A stretch of 64,000 nucleotides of DNA from Microvirgula aerodenitrificans DSM 15089 (GTDB lineage Bacteria > Pseudomonadota > Gammaproteobacteria > Burkholderiales > Aquaspirillaceae). The notes beneath the pieces are model-generated. The model searched no databases, was not told the origin of the DNA, and saw nothing but the letters and a program-made list of their open reading frames with translations. The position numbers and the translations under genes are program-made. Below, piece after piece: positions 54,924 to 64,000 of this stretch (its first letter is position 1; each line of letters begins with the position of its first letter). The stretch lies in NCBI RefSeq assembly GCF_000620105.1, contig NZ_JHVK01000005.1, positions 1-64,000 of the forward strand, read 5' to 3'.

Positions 54924-55394
54924 TTACAGGAACCGGTCCAGCAGCTTGCGGCTGGTCTTGTCCAGCGCGTTCATGTCGCGGACCAGATAGTGGATGCCGT
55001 TGTTGTCGGTAATCAGCAGATTCGGCGGTGCCAGGCGACGGATGTCTTCCTCGCCCTTCAGCACGAAGGCGGTTTCGCCGCGGTCGGTATCGACATACCA
55101 CACGCACGGGCAGGCAAACCCGGACACCGCGCTCAGACGCCGGATCTCCGGCATGAACTCGCGCCCGGCCAGTTCTTCCTCGATCAGCGCGCGCGGGGCG
55201 GCCGGCAGCGCGGATGGCCGCGAGATCCAGACCAGTTCCTTGCCGTCATGGCTGAGCAGTGACAGGCCGTCGTCGGGCGCGGCAATCGGGAACGCGCGCA
55301 CCGGGACGACATTCTCGTGCACCGTGCCGTCGGCAGTGGTCAGCACCAGGCGGCCGAAGGCGTTGCGGTCGAGGCTGAAATCGGTTTCGGTCAT
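54924..55394 (-). CDS. DUF1854 protein of the cyanophycin locus
   Basis: 156 aa, mainly beta, no membrane segment. FSLDRNAFGRLVLTTADG, VPVRAFPIAAPDDGLSLLSHDGKEL and LAPPNLLITDNNGIHYLVRDM are the DUF1854 family core; this family recurs beside cyanophycin synthetases. Function unknown. ATG 55394 (GAGAAAG upstream) is 11 nt after the ABC gene stop; a TTG at 55409 is an unlikely alternative. Second gene of the minus-strand operon. Confidence 0.85.
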   Translation of the reverse strand: MTETDFSLDRNAFGRLVLTTADGTVHENVVPVRAFPIAAPDDGLSLLSHDGKELVWISRPSALPAAPRALIEEELAGREFMPEIRRLSAVSGFACPCVWYVDTDRGETAFVLKGEEDIRRLAPPNLLITDNNGIHYLVRDMNALDKTSRKLLDRFL

Positions 55395-55405
55395 CGGTGT
55401 CTTTC

Positions 55406-57700
55406 TCAATCGTCCACGGTTTCCGACAGCGCGCCTTCCGACACGCCCTCGGCTTCCACCTGGCGCTGTTGCGCCTGGTACAGGCGGTAGTACGCCCCTT
55501 CGCGGGCGATCAGTTCCTCGTGCCCGCCCACTTCGACGATCTCGCCCTTGTCCATCACCACCAGCCGGCTGGCACGACGCAGCGTGGACAGGCGGTGGGC
55601 AATGGCAATGGTGGTGCGGCCGCGCACCAGGTTGTCGAGCGCCTTCTGGATTTCCTTCTCGGTTTCGGTATCGACCGATGCCGTCGCCTCGTCGAGAATC
55701 AGGATGCTCGGGTTGATCAGCAGCGCACGGGCAATCGAGATGCGCTGGCGCTCGCCACCGGACAGGGCCTGGCCGCGTTCGCCGACCAGCGAATCGTAGC
55801 CGTGCGGCAGGCGCAGGATGAATTCGTGGGCATGGGCGGCACGGGCGGCGGCGACGATTTCCTCGCGGGTCGCATCCGGCTTGCCATAAGCGATGTTGTC
55901 GGCAATCGTGCCGAAGAACAGGAACGGCTCCTGCAGCACCAGACCGATATTGCGGCGGAAGTCGGCCACCCGCAGCGAGCGGATATCCTCGCCATCGACC
56001 AGGATGGCACCATCGGCCACGTCATAGAAACGGCAGATCAGGTTGACCAGCGTGCTCTTGCCGGAACCGCTGTGGCCGACCAGACCGATCATCTCGCCCG
56101 GCTGGATGGTCAGATTCAGGTTGCGGATCACCGAGCGGCTGCCGTAGCGGAAGCCGACGTCGCGCAGCTCGATCTTGCCGCTGACATTGCCGACCGACAC
56201 CGGGTGGCTCGCCTCCGGCACGCTGGATACATGGTCGAGGATGTCGAAGATGCGCTTGGCGCCAGCGGCAGCCTTCTGCGTCACCGACACGATGCGGCTC
56301 ATCGAATCCAGCCGGGTGTAGAAGCGGCTGATATAGGTCAGGAACGCGGTCAGCACACCGACGGTGATCTGGTCATGCGACACCAGCCAGATGCCGAATG
56401 CCCACACCACCAGCAGGCCGATTTCGGTCAGCAGGGTCACGGTCGGCGAGAACAGCGACCAGACCTTGTTGACCCGGTCGTTGACGGTCAGATAGTGACG
56501 GTTGGCTTCGCGGAAGCGCCTGGTTTCCCGTTTCTCCTGGGCAAAGGCCTTGACCACGCGGATGCCGGGAATGGTATCGGCCAGCACATTGGTCACTTCG
56601 GACCAGATGCGGTCGATCTTCTCGAAGCCGTGGCGCAGGCGGTCGCGGACCAGATGGATCATCCAGGCGATGAAGGGCAACGGCAGCAGCGTGACCAGTG
56701 CCAGCCACGGATTGATCGAGAACAGGATCGCCGCCGTCATGATGATCATCAGCACGTCGGTGGCGAAATCCATCAGGTGCAGCGACAGGAAGATGCAGAT
56801 GCGGTCGCTTTCCGAGCCGATGCGCGCCATCAGGTCGCCGGTGCGCTTGCCACCAAAATACTGCAGTGACAATTTCAGCAGGTGTTCGTAGGTCGAGGTG
56901 CGCAGGTCCGCGCCAATGCGTTCACTGACCAGCGCCAGGATATAGGTTCGCCCCCAGCCCAGTACCCAGGCGAACAGCGCCGAACCGAACAGGCCGAGCA
57001 GGTACAGCTTGACCAGCCCGGTGTCGATCGGCGTACCGTTCTGGTACGGGATCAGCACCTTGTCCATCAGCGGCATGGTCAGGTATGGCGCGACCAGCGT
57101 TGCTGCCGTCGACAGCAGCGTCAGCACGAAGGCGGTCAGCAGCCGGCCGCGGTACGGGCGGGCAAAGCGCCACAGCCGGAACAGCGTCCAGGTGGTCGGC
57201 GGCGTGCCGGTCTCGCCGCTGCAGTGCGGGCAGTCGGCATCCGCCGACGCCAGTGTCGCATTGCAGTTCGGGCAGACGGCGCTGACTGCAAGTTCGGCAG
57301 CCGGCAGGCCGGCCAGATAACGGTCGCGGTGCAGCGTGAACTGGTCAACCAGCCGCAGCGCGGCCGGGTTCAGTCCCAGCGTGAAGCGCCAGTCGGCCAG
57401 GCGGGACTCGCCGTCGACCAGCTCGATCGCGCCGACGCCGGCATGGTCGCTCAGGCGCAGGGCCAGGCCCTCGCGATAGCCCCAGATCTTCCAGCTCTTG
57501 CTGTCCGGCGCTCGCGCCAGCAGGCGGCGATCGGTCACGATCACCATGCCCGGCTGGAAATGCAGTCGCCGGTCCAGATCGACTTCCAGCCACGCCAGCA
57601 CGGTTTCTCCGACCGACAGGCTGGATTGCACTTCATGTTGCCATTCGTCGGGCAGCGTGCTGCGGGAGTGGACGTTTGCTACGGATAAATGATTTGTCAT
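55406..57700 (-). CDS. Cyanophycin-associated ABC transporter with PH-like and zinc-ribbon N-terminus
   Basis: 764 aa. An N-terminal PH-like domain (about 25-140; VIVTDRRLLARA is the usual loop) is followed by a zinc ribbon (CPNCNATLASADADCPHC, about 155-172), a six-helix exporter core (about 185-480) and the ATPase with Walker A GHSGSGKST, signature LSGGERQRISIARAL and D-loop ILDEATASVD. Half-size exporter acting as a homodimer. Divergent from cphA. It has been noted with cyanophycin clusters but its cargo is unknown; the cytoplasmic PH/ribbon part could link it to granules. Confidence 0.88.
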   Translation of the reverse strand: MTNHLSVANVHSRSTLPDEWQHEVQSSLSVGETVLAWLEVDLDRRLHFQPGMVIVTDRRLLARAPDSKSWKIWGYREGLALRLSDHAGVGAIELVDGESRLADWRFTLGLNPAALRLVDQFTLHRDRYLAGLPAAELAVSAVCPNCNATLASADADCPHCSGETGTPPTTWTLFRLWRFARPYRGRLLTAFVLTLLSTAATLVAPYLTMPLMDKVLIPYQNGTPIDTGLVKLYLLGLFGSALFAWVLGWGRTYILALVSERIGADLRTSTYEHLLKLSLQYFGGKRTGDLMARIGSESDRICIFLSLHLMDFATDVLMIIMTAAILFSINPWLALVTLLPLPFIAWMIHLVRDRLRHGFEKIDRIWSEVTNVLADTIPGIRVVKAFAQEKRETRRFREANRHYLTVNDRVNKVWSLFSPTVTLLTEIGLLVVWAFGIWLVSHDQITVGVLTAFLTYISRFYTRLDSMSRIVSVTQKAAAGAKRIFDILDHVSSVPEASHPVSVGNVSGKIELRDVGFRYGSRSVIRNLNLTIQPGEMIGLVGHSGSGKSTLVNLICRFYDVADGAILVDGEDIRSLRVADFRRNIGLVLQEPFLFFGTIADNIAYGKPDATREEIVAAARAAHAHEFILRLPHGYDSLVGERGQALSGGERQRISIARALLINPSILILDEATASVDTETEKEIQKALDNLVRGRTTIAIAHRLSTLRRASRLVVMDKGEIVEVGGHEELIAREGAYYRLYQAQQRQVEAEGVSEGALSETVDD

Positions 57701-58267
57701 TAGCTGATTTCTGGCGAGAAGGGCAACGGGCCCGACCGTGGTGAAGCTGCCTGTCCGGGAGACGATGACTGCACGCAGAAGAACGGACCGTTCACGTGCA
57801 ATTCATTTCAATTCATTACACACCATTACATTCAATCGACTTCACAATCGCTGCAATGCGCTTGCGAGAATTGAAATAGTTTGTAATGAATTGTGCGTCA
57901 CCGGCCATTCAGATTCCGCAGACGGTTTCACAACAAGGATTTAGCGCATCCGGACCGCGATGAAACTTGAATCCGCCTAGAGTTTAATTGCTGGAGAAGC
58001 AAGTGTATAGTACCTCCCGTTCCTACTCGGAGCTTCCAATGCCTCGCTGCCAGACCCCGCCCACCGGTGCGCCCCGCCCTGTCACCGGTCGTCGGCGATA
58101 CGGCCACAGGTTTAAATGAAAGATTCAAAGTCAGGACTTGCTTGTTTCCATCTCGAACTCATTTACCCCTCACTTGAATAGCATTCTGATCAACGATTAA
58201 TAATCGGATACAAATTGATCCAATCAGAAACATTTCAGGTACGGAAACCTACGGCATTATTTGGAAC
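57701..58267. promoter_or_regulatory. 567-nt AT-rich divergent region of the cyanophycin locus
   Basis: No gene seen. A perfect 12-bp inverted repeat, caattcattaca (57809-57820) and tgtaatgaattg (57882-57893), spans 61 nt, with extra attcatt copies around it, suggesting looping by a regulator. Candidate promoters towards cphA: extended -10 tgtatagt with -10 at 58006-58011 and -35 tttaat at 57983; TTGAAT (58174-58179) with taataa near 58198. Both are by eye. AT content is far above the flanks, as for a regulated intergenic region. Confidence 0.5.
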
Positions 58268-60898
58268 ATGAAAAAGAAAGACATTGAAATTCTCCGCGTC
58301 ATCTCCCTGCGCGGACCGAACATGTGGACCTACCGCCCGGTACTCGAGGCCTGGGTCGATATCGGCGAACTGGAAGAATGCCCGTCCAACACCCTGCCCG
58401 GCTTCTACGAGCGCCTGTCGAGCTGGCTGCCGTCGCTGATCGAGCACCGCTGCAGCTACGGCGAACGCGGCGGTTTTCTGCGCCGGGTCGAAGAAGGCAC
58501 CTGGCCGGGCCATATCCTCGAACATGTCACGCTTGAACTGCAGAACCTGGCCGGCATGCCCGGCGGTTTCGGCAAGGCACGCGAAACCCCGATCCGCGGC
58601 GTGTACAAGGTCGTGGTCCGCGCCTGGCACGAAGATGTCACCCGCGCCGCCCTGTACGCCGCGCGCGATCTGGTCATGGCCGCCATCGAAGACCGCCCGT
58701 TCGATGTCGCCGCCGTGGTCGACACGCTGCGCGACCTGGTCGACGACCATTGCCTCGGCCCGAGCACGGCCTGCATCGTCGATGCCGCCGACGACCGCGA
58801 TATCCCGTATTTCCGCCTGAACACCGGCAACCTGGTCCAGCTCGGCTATGGCGCACGCCAGCGCCGGATCTGGACCGCCGAGACCGACCGCACCAGCGCC
58901 ATCGCCGAAAGCATTTCGCGCGACAAGGACCTGACCAAGACCCTGCTCGAAGCCTGTGGCGTACCGGTCCCGGAAGGTCGCTACGTGCGCAGCCCGGAAG
59001 ACGCGTGGGAAGCCGCCGAGGAAATCGGCGTGCCGGTGGTGGTCAAGCCGTATGACGGCAACCACGGCCGCGGCGTGTTCACCAACCTGAACACCCGCGA
59101 AGAAGTCGAAGCCGCGTACAAGGTCGCCATCGACGAAGGCAGCGGCGTGATCGTCGAACGCTTTGTCGAAGGTCTGGAGCACCGCCTGCTGGTAGTCGGT
59201 GGCAAGCTGGTCGCCGCCGCCCGCGGCGAAGAAGCCTGGGTGGTCGGCAACGGCCGCGAAACCGTGCGCGAGCTGATCGACAGCCAGTTGAACAGCGATC
59301 CGCGCCGCGGCCGCACCGAAGACCATCCGCTGAACACCGTGCGCCTCGACACCGCCGCCCGTCTCGACCTCAAGCGTCAGGGCTTCGAACCGGATTCGGT
59401 CGTGCCCGCCGGGGTCGACGTGCTGATCCAGCGCAACGGCAACGTCGCCTTCGACGTAACCGACATCGTCCACCCGGAAGTCGCCGCCGCCGTGTCGCTG
59501 GCCGCGCGCACCGTGGGTCTGGACATCGCCGGCGTCGACCTGGTCACCCGTGACATCACCCGCCCGCTGGAAGAACAGCGCGGCGCCATCGTCGAAGTCA
59601 ACGCCGGCCCGGGCCTGCTGATGCACCTGCGCCCGGCCGACGGCACCCCGCGCCCGGTCGGCCGCGCCATCGCCGCCCATCTGTTCCCGGAAGGCGAAGA
59701 CGGCCGTATCCCGATCGTCGGCATCACCGGCAGCAACGGCAAGACCGTGGTCGCCCGCCTGGTCGCCCGTCTGCTGCGCCTCAGCGGCGCCCACGTCGGC
59801 CTGGCCTGCAGCGACGGCCTGTTCCTCGACCGTCGCCAGGTGGAAACCCGCGACAGCGCAAACTGGGACGCCGCCCGCCGCATTCTGATGAACCGTGCGG
59901 TCGATGCCGCCGTGTTCGAGAACGACAGCGGCGCGCTGCTGAACGACGGCCTCGCCTACGACCGCTGCCAGGTCGGCATCATCACCAATATCGACAACCC
60001 GGATCACCTTGGCGACAACCATATCGATACTGCGGATCGCATGTTCAACGTGCTGCGCACCCAGATCGACGTGGTACTGCCGACCGGCGCCGCCATCCTC
60101 AATGCCCGCGACACGGACGTGGCCGAGATGGCTGCGCTGTGCGACGGCGAAGTGATCTACTTCGCCCTCGACGCCGACCTGCCGGTGGTGCAGGAACATC
60201 TGGCTGCCGGCAAGCGTGCCGTCGTGGTCCGCGACGAACAGGTCGTGCTGGCCACCGGCAGCGATGAAATCGTGCTGGCCCAGGTTGACGACTTCCCGCT
60301 GACCCGTGGCGGCCGCGTCGCCTTCCAGACCGAAAACGTGCTGGCCGCCATTGCCGCCGCGTGGTCGATGGGCCTGTCGACCGACCTGATTCGCGCCGGC
60401 ATCGTCACCTTCGAGCCGGACCGTCACGATGCCACCGGCCGCTTCTCGGTATTCGAGAGCCAGGGTTCGACCGTGATCGTCGACGACGCCCACAATCCGG
60501 CCGCGCTGCAGGCGCTGGTCGATGCGCTCGGCCGCTTCCCGTGCAGCCATCGCACCGTCGTCTACGGCGGCGGCGTCGACCGCCGCGACGAAGATCTGGT
60601 CCGCCAGGGCGAAATCCTTGGCGCCGCCTTCGACCGCATCGTGCTGACCGACGACGCCACCGTATCGTCGCAGCGCCCGGCAGGCGCCGCCCGCGCCCTG
60701 CTGCGCCAGGGGCTGGCACAGGCGATCCGCGCCAGCGACATCCGCGAGGAAAGCGATGCGACGCGCGCCGTCGACGATGCCCTGGCCGCCCTGTCGGCCG
60801 GCGAATGCCTGATCATCCAGTGCGGCGAGGGGAATCCCCGGCCCGTACTCAACGCTGTCCGCCAGTGGGCTGGCCAGCAAACCCCGAACAACCGCTAA
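58268..60898 (+). CDS. cphA: Cyanophycin synthetase (first copy)
   Basis: 876 aa, the usual length. It builds arginylated poly-aspartate without a ribosome, using ATP. Order: N-terminal cyanophycin domain (about 1-160), ATP-grasp domain (about 215-480, with VVKPYDGNHGRGVFTNL, IVEVNAGPGLLMH) adding Asp, and Mur-ligase-like domain (about 485-870) with P-loop GSNGKT (about 488) and DDAHNPAALQAL adding Arg. GSNGKT replaces the common GTNGKT. Weak Shine-Dalgarno (TTGGAAC). Followed 27 nt later by the second copy. Confidence 0.93.
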   Translation: MKKKDIEILRVISLRGPNMWTYRPVLEAWVDIGELEECPSNTLPGFYERLSSWLPSLIEHRCSYGERGGFLRRVEEGTWPGHILEHVTLELQNLAGMPGGFGKARETPIRGVYKVVVRAWHEDVTRAALYAARDLVMAAIEDRPFDVAAVVDTLRDLVDDHCLGPSTACIVDAADDRDIPYFRLNTGNLVQLGYGARQRRIWTAETDRTSAIAESISRDKDLTKTLLEACGVPVPEGRYVRSPEDAWEAAEEIGVPVVVKPYDGNHGRGVFTNLNTREEVEAAYKVAIDEGSGVIVERFVEGLEHRLLVVGGKLVAAARGEEAWVVGNGRETVRELIDSQLNSDPRRGRTEDHPLNTVRLDTAARLDLKRQGFEPDSVVPAGVDVLIQRNGNVAFDVTDIVHPEVAAAVSLAARTVGLDIAGVDLVTRDITRPLEEQRGAIVEVNAGPGLLMHLRPADGTPRPVGRAIAAHLFPEGEDGRIPIVGITGSNGKTVVARLVARLLRLSGAHVGLACSDGLFLDRRQVETRDSANWDAARRILMNRAVDAAVFENDSGALLNDGLAYDRCQVGIITNIDNPDHLGDNHIDTADRMFNVLRTQIDVVLPTGAAILNARDTDVAEMAALCDGEVIYFALDADLPVVQEHLAAGKRAVVVRDEQVVLATGSDEIVLAQVDDFPLTRGGRVAFQTENVLAAIAAAWSMGLSTDLIRAGIVTFEPDRHDATGRFSVFESQGSTVIVDDAHNPAALQALVDALGRFPCSHRTVVYGGGVDRRDEDLVRQGEILGAAFDRIVLTDDATVSSQRPAGAARALLRQGLAQAIRASDIREESDATRAVDDALAALSAGECLIIQCGEGNPRPVLNAVRQWAGQQTPNNR

Positions 60899-60925
60899 GC
60901 CCTACCGGACAGGACGCATCTCAAA

Positions 60926-63514
60926 ATGGAAGTCTCCCGTATCCGCGCTCTGCGCGGCCCGAACCTGTGGAGCCGGTACACGGCGATCGAAGCCATCGTC
61001 GCCTGCACCGACACCGAACGCACGCTGGCCGGGATGGCCGGGTTCGAAGACCGGTTGCGCGGGCTGTTCCCGGAACTCGGCGCCCTGAAGACCCTGCGCC
61101 ACGATGAAACCGTGTCGATGGCCCATGCACTGGAAGCCGTCGCCCTGGCGCTGCAGGCACGCGCCGGCTGTCCGGTCAGCTTCAGCCGCACCACGGCAAC
61201 GCTGGAAGCCGGCATCTACCAGGTCGTGGTCGAATACACCGAGGAAGAAGTCGGCCGGCTGGCCTTCGAGCAGGCCGAAGCGCTGCTGAAGGCCGCCGAC
61301 GCCGGCCAGCCGTTCGACGTGCAGGCCGCCCTGGCTGCCCTGCGCGATCTGGACGAGGATGTCCGGCTCGGACCGAGCACCGGCAATATCGTCGACGCCG
61401 CCGTTGCCCACGGCATTCCGTTCCGCCGCCTGACCAAGGGCAGCCTGGTCCAGTTCGGCTGGGGCAGCAAGCAACGCCGCATCCAGGCCGCCGAAGTCGA
61501 CAGCACCAGCGCCATCGCCGAGGCGATCGCCCAGGACAAGGAACTGACCAAGGTGCTGCTGCACGCCGCCGGCGTGCCGGTGCCGAACGGCCGCACCGTG
61601 ACCGATGTCGACGACTGCTGGGCCGCCGTGCAGGAAATCGGCGGCGCGGTGGTGATCAAGCCGCAGGACGGCAATCAGGGCAAGGGCGTTGCGGTCAATA
61701 TCTCGACCCACGACCAGGTGCTGGCCGCCTACGCGGCAGCGTCGGAAATCAGCAGCCATGTGCTGGTTGAACGCTTTATTCCCGGCCATGACTACCGCCT
61801 GCTGGTGGTTGGCGACCAGCTGGTTGCCGCCGCGCGGCGCGAACCGCCGCAAGTGGTCGGTGATGGCGCCCTGACGGTGCGCGAGCTGATCGACGTGGTC
61901 AACCTCGACCCGCGTCGCGGCAGCGGCCACTCGACCTCACTGACCCGCATCCGCCTCGACGACATCGCCCTGGCCACCCTGCAGACCCAGGGCCTGGACG
62001 CCGACAGCGTGCCGGCCCGCGGCCAGCGCGTCGTGTTGCGCAACAATGCCAACCTGTCCACCGGCGGCAGCGCCACCGATGTGACCGACGACGTCCACCC
62101 GGAACTGGCGGCGCGCGCCATCGCGGCAGCGCGAACCATCGGCCTCGACATTGCCGGCGTCGACGTGGTCTGCGACAGCGTGCTGCGTCCGCTGGAAGAA
62201 CAGGGCGGCGGCATTGTCGAAGTCAACGCCGCCCCCGGCCTGCGCATGCATATCCAGCCGTCGTTCGGCAAGGGCCGCGATGTCGGCGAAGCGGTGATCT
62301 CGTCGATGTTCGCCCCCGGCGACAACGGCCGCATCCCGGTCATCGCCGTCTCCGGCACCAATGGCAAGACCACCACCGTGCGCCTGTCCGCCCACCTGCT
62401 GGCGCAGACCGGCAAGCGCGTCGCCATGACCAATACTGACGGCGTCTACATCAACGGCCGTCGCACCGATACCGGCGACTGCAGCGGTCCGCGCAGTGCG
62501 CGCAATGTGCTGTTCCACCCGGACGTCGACGCTGCCGTGTTCGAGACCGCGCGTGGCGGCCTGCTGCGCGAAGGGCTCGGTTTCGATGTCTGTGACGTCG
62601 CCATCGTCACCAACGTCGGCATGGGCGATCACCTCGGCCTGAACTACATTTCGACGCTGGAAGACCTGGCGGTGCTGAAGAGCATCATCGTGCGCAATGT
62701 ATCGACCACCGGCATGGCCGTGCTGAATGCAGCCGATCCACTGGTGGCACACATGGCCGACGCCTGCCCGGGCCAGGTCACCTACTTCGCCATCGACCCG
62801 ACCCTGCCGGTCATGGTGTCGCACCGCGCCCAGGGCAAGCGCGTGATCTACGTCGACGGCGGTGACATCGTCGCCGCACAGGGCAGCAGCGAAGTCCGCC
62901 TTGCCCTGGCCGACATCCCGCTGACCGCCGGCGGCCGGATCGGCTTCCAGGTCGAAAACACCCTGGCCTGCGTCGCTGGCGCCTGGGCACTCGGCACCGA
63001 CTGGAACACCATCCGTGCCGGCCTGCGCTCCTTCGTCAGCGATGCCGACACCGCGCCGGGCCGCTTCAACCTGTTCGAGTACAACGGCGCCACCCTGATC
63101 GCCGACTACGGTCACAACCCGGACGCGATCCTGGCCCTGACCCGCGCGATCGAAACCATGCCGGCCAAGCGCCGCTCGGTGGTGATCAGCGGCGCCGGCG
63201 ACCGCCGCGACCAGGACATCCGTCAGCAGACCGAGATCCTCGGCGACGCGTTCGACGAAGTCATCCTGTATCAGGACGCCTGCCAGCGCGGCCGCGCCGA
63301 CGGCGAAGTGCTCGCCCTGCTGCACCAGGGGCTGGCCGGCGCCAGGCGCACCACTGCGATCGAGGAAATCCATGGCGAATTCCTCGCCATCGACACCGCC
63401 CTGTCGCATCTGCGCCCCGGAGACCTGTGCCTGATCCTGATCGACCAGGTCGAGGAAGCGCTGGCCCATATCGCCAACCGCATCCGCGAGGCGAACGACG
63501 GCATCGCCGCCTGA
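60926..63514 (+). CDS. cphA: Cyanophycin synthetase (second copy)
   Basis: 862 aa paralogue of the preceding protein, with the same three domains. ATP-grasp residues VVIKPQDGNQGKGVAVN and IVEVNAAPGLRMH; Mur-type P-loop GTNGKTTT (about 475) and ADYGHNPDAILAL. It is moderately diverged from its neighbour throughout, so this is an old duplication. Two tandem synthetases occur in several betaproteobacteria; the pair may differ in primer need or form a mixed enzyme. Good terminator at 63534. Confidence 0.93.
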   Translation: MEVSRIRALRGPNLWSRYTAIEAIVACTDTERTLAGMAGFEDRLRGLFPELGALKTLRHDETVSMAHALEAVALALQARAGCPVSFSRTTATLEAGIYQVVVEYTEEEVGRLAFEQAEALLKAADAGQPFDVQAALAALRDLDEDVRLGPSTGNIVDAAVAHGIPFRRLTKGSLVQFGWGSKQRRIQAAEVDSTSAIAEAIAQDKELTKVLLHAAGVPVPNGRTVTDVDDCWAAVQEIGGAVVIKPQDGNQGKGVAVNISTHDQVLAAYAAASEISSHVLVERFIPGHDYRLLVVGDQLVAAARREPPQVVGDGALTVRELIDVVNLDPRRGSGHSTSLTRIRLDDIALATLQTQGLDADSVPARGQRVVLRNNANLSTGGSATDVTDDVHPELAARAIAAARTIGLDIAGVDVVCDSVLRPLEEQGGGIVEVNAAPGLRMHIQPSFGKGRDVGEAVISSMFAPGDNGRIPVIAVSGTNGKTTTVRLSAHLLAQTGKRVAMTNTDGVYINGRRTDTGDCSGPRSARNVLFHPDVDAAVFETARGGLLREGLGFDVCDVAIVTNVGMGDHLGLNYISTLEDLAVLKSIIVRNVSTTGMAVLNAADPLVAHMADACPGQVTYFAIDPTLPVMVSHRAQGKRVIYVDGGDIVAAQGSSEVRLALADIPLTAGGRIGFQVENTLACVAGAWALGTDWNTIRAGLRSFVSDADTAPGRFNLFEYNGATLIADYGHNPDAILALTRAIETMPAKRRSVVISGAGDRRDQDIRQQTEILGDAFDEVILYQDACQRGRADGEVLALLHQGLAGARRTTAIEEIHGEFLAIDTALSHLRPGDLCLILIDQVEEALAHIANRIREANDGIAA

Positions 63515-63533
63515 CACGACAGCCAGGCCGGAA

Positions 63534-63567
63534 CGCTGCTTTCCCGTAACGGGAAAGCGGCGTTTTC
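63534..63567 (+). terminator. Terminator of the cphA operon
   Basis: Stem gctttcccg (63538-63546) with cgggaaagc (63550-63558), extended by four more pairs including one G-U, loop taa, followed by ttttcattt. Nineteen nt after the second cphA stop. Confidence 0.92.
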
Positions 63568-63726
63568 ATTTCCCCGTGTAAACCGGGCTGCATACCGGCA
63601 GAAAAACGGGATGGACAATCAGAGTTTTCCAATGAAAAACAGGGGATTGTCTGAATGACAGCCCGAATCCCGTCGGCGTAGCGTGAAGTCTTCCGGTCAT
63701 ACCACGACCGCACAGGGAGAATCCGC

Positions 63727-64000
63727 ATGCAGACCGCACCCAGCCCCCTCCAGATCGACCTTGCCAACCATCCCGTCGCCAGCCTCACCCCGCTGATCGG
63801 GCAGCTGCAATCTGCCGACTGGCGCCAGCACAATCCGGAACAGGTCCTGTCCCACCTGTCACTGCTGCAGGTCGCCACGGCGCTGCACCCGCAACATCCC
63901 GGCGTACAGCGCATGCTGGCCAATGCCCATGCCGGCCTCGTCGACGGCAACGCCGCCACGTTCTTCAGTCCGGACAGCGGCGCGACTGGCGGCCCCGGCA
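63727..64000 (+). CDS. Hypothetical protein, 5' part (cut by window end)
   Basis: The first 91 residues of an open frame with GGGAGA 6 nt before the ATG. No signal peptide or membrane helix; Gln/Leu-rich helical start (LTPLIGQLQSADWRQ, LSLLQVATALHP) and a Gly-rich turn at the window end. Not recognised. It lies after the cphA terminator and its own 200-nt upstream region, so it begins a new unit. Confidence 0.55.
   Translation, partial: MQTAPSPLQIDLANHPVASLTPLIGQLQSADWRQHNPEQVLSHLSLLQVATALHPQHPGVQRMLANAHAGLVDGNAATFFSPDSGATGGPG

Noticed and set aside
58235-60880. 881-codon open frame on the minus strand opposite cphA
   Set aside because: It is the antisense shadow of a GC-rich gene with strong third-position bias; the plus strand encodes a textbook cyanophycin synthetase.

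Overview
The window is GC-rich, gene-dense bacterial chromosome. It reads as a betaproteobacterium, most like the Neisseriales/Chromobacteriaceae. That placement is inferred from base composition and gene content: a fused MrpAB antiporter, a duplicated cyanophycin synthetase locus, and many LysR/AraC/TetR regulators beside transporters. No rRNA, tRNA, CRISPR array, prophage or complete insertion sequence is visible.

Layout. 1-783: the 5' part of an exported Gly-rich repeat protein on the minus strand, interrupted by an 8-G tract that shifts the frame. 1-5.6 kb: a PHA-depolymerase-type esterase, a MetQ-like binding protein, a Thr-rich leader-peptide candidate before a cysteine hydrolase, and a divergent SDR/HxlR pair. 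5.8-9.4 kb: an AGAT-type amidinotransferase, then EamA and MFS transporters. 9.4-13.0 kb: TetR and a divergent three-gene operon (TIM-barrel isomerase and two alpha/beta hydrolases) sharing a perfect 24-bp palindrome. 13.1-13.9 kb: GFA and OsmC proteins. 14.1-21.6 kb: one 2514-residue multidomain protein with a chitinase (GH18) module, a propeller-like region, ankyrin-like repeats, coiled coils and a buried hydrophobic segment. It is the most unusual object here and looks like a large toxin or host-interaction protein. 21.8-25.9 kb: FKBP, AraC, LysR, a DHA2 exporter and an orphan IS3-type OrfA. 26.0-30.3 kb: map, a universal stress protein, aspartase with a HypT-like LysR, and a SUI1/YciH protein.

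30.4-36.8 kb is an iron-siderophore uptake set (ATPase, permease, binding protein, TonB receptor, PchR-like AraC) with a perfect 7-1-7 Fur box. 36.8-39.0 kb is a MASE1 sensor kinase with a FixJ-like regulator. 39.1-46.9 kb holds a small membrane protein, a GntR regulator, and a universal stress protein heading a complete mrpABCDEFG operon. 47.1-48.3 kb is a DUF2249/FmdE-like/hemerythrin cassette, probably linked to nitric oxide or low oxygen. 48.3-52.7 kb holds LysR/MFS, dkgB and a YbdG-type channel. 52.8-53.8 kb is a Xre/RES toxin-antitoxin pair with a perfect operator hairpin.

54.9-63.5 kb is a cyanophycin locus: two adjacent cyanophycin synthetases on the plus strand, facing away from an ABC exporter with an N-terminal PH-like domain and zinc ribbon and a DUF1854 protein on the minus strand. 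The last gene (63727 on) is cut by the window end. Coordinates use the start codon best supported by a ribosome binding site and by protein family. All functions come from reading the sequence, without database searches.
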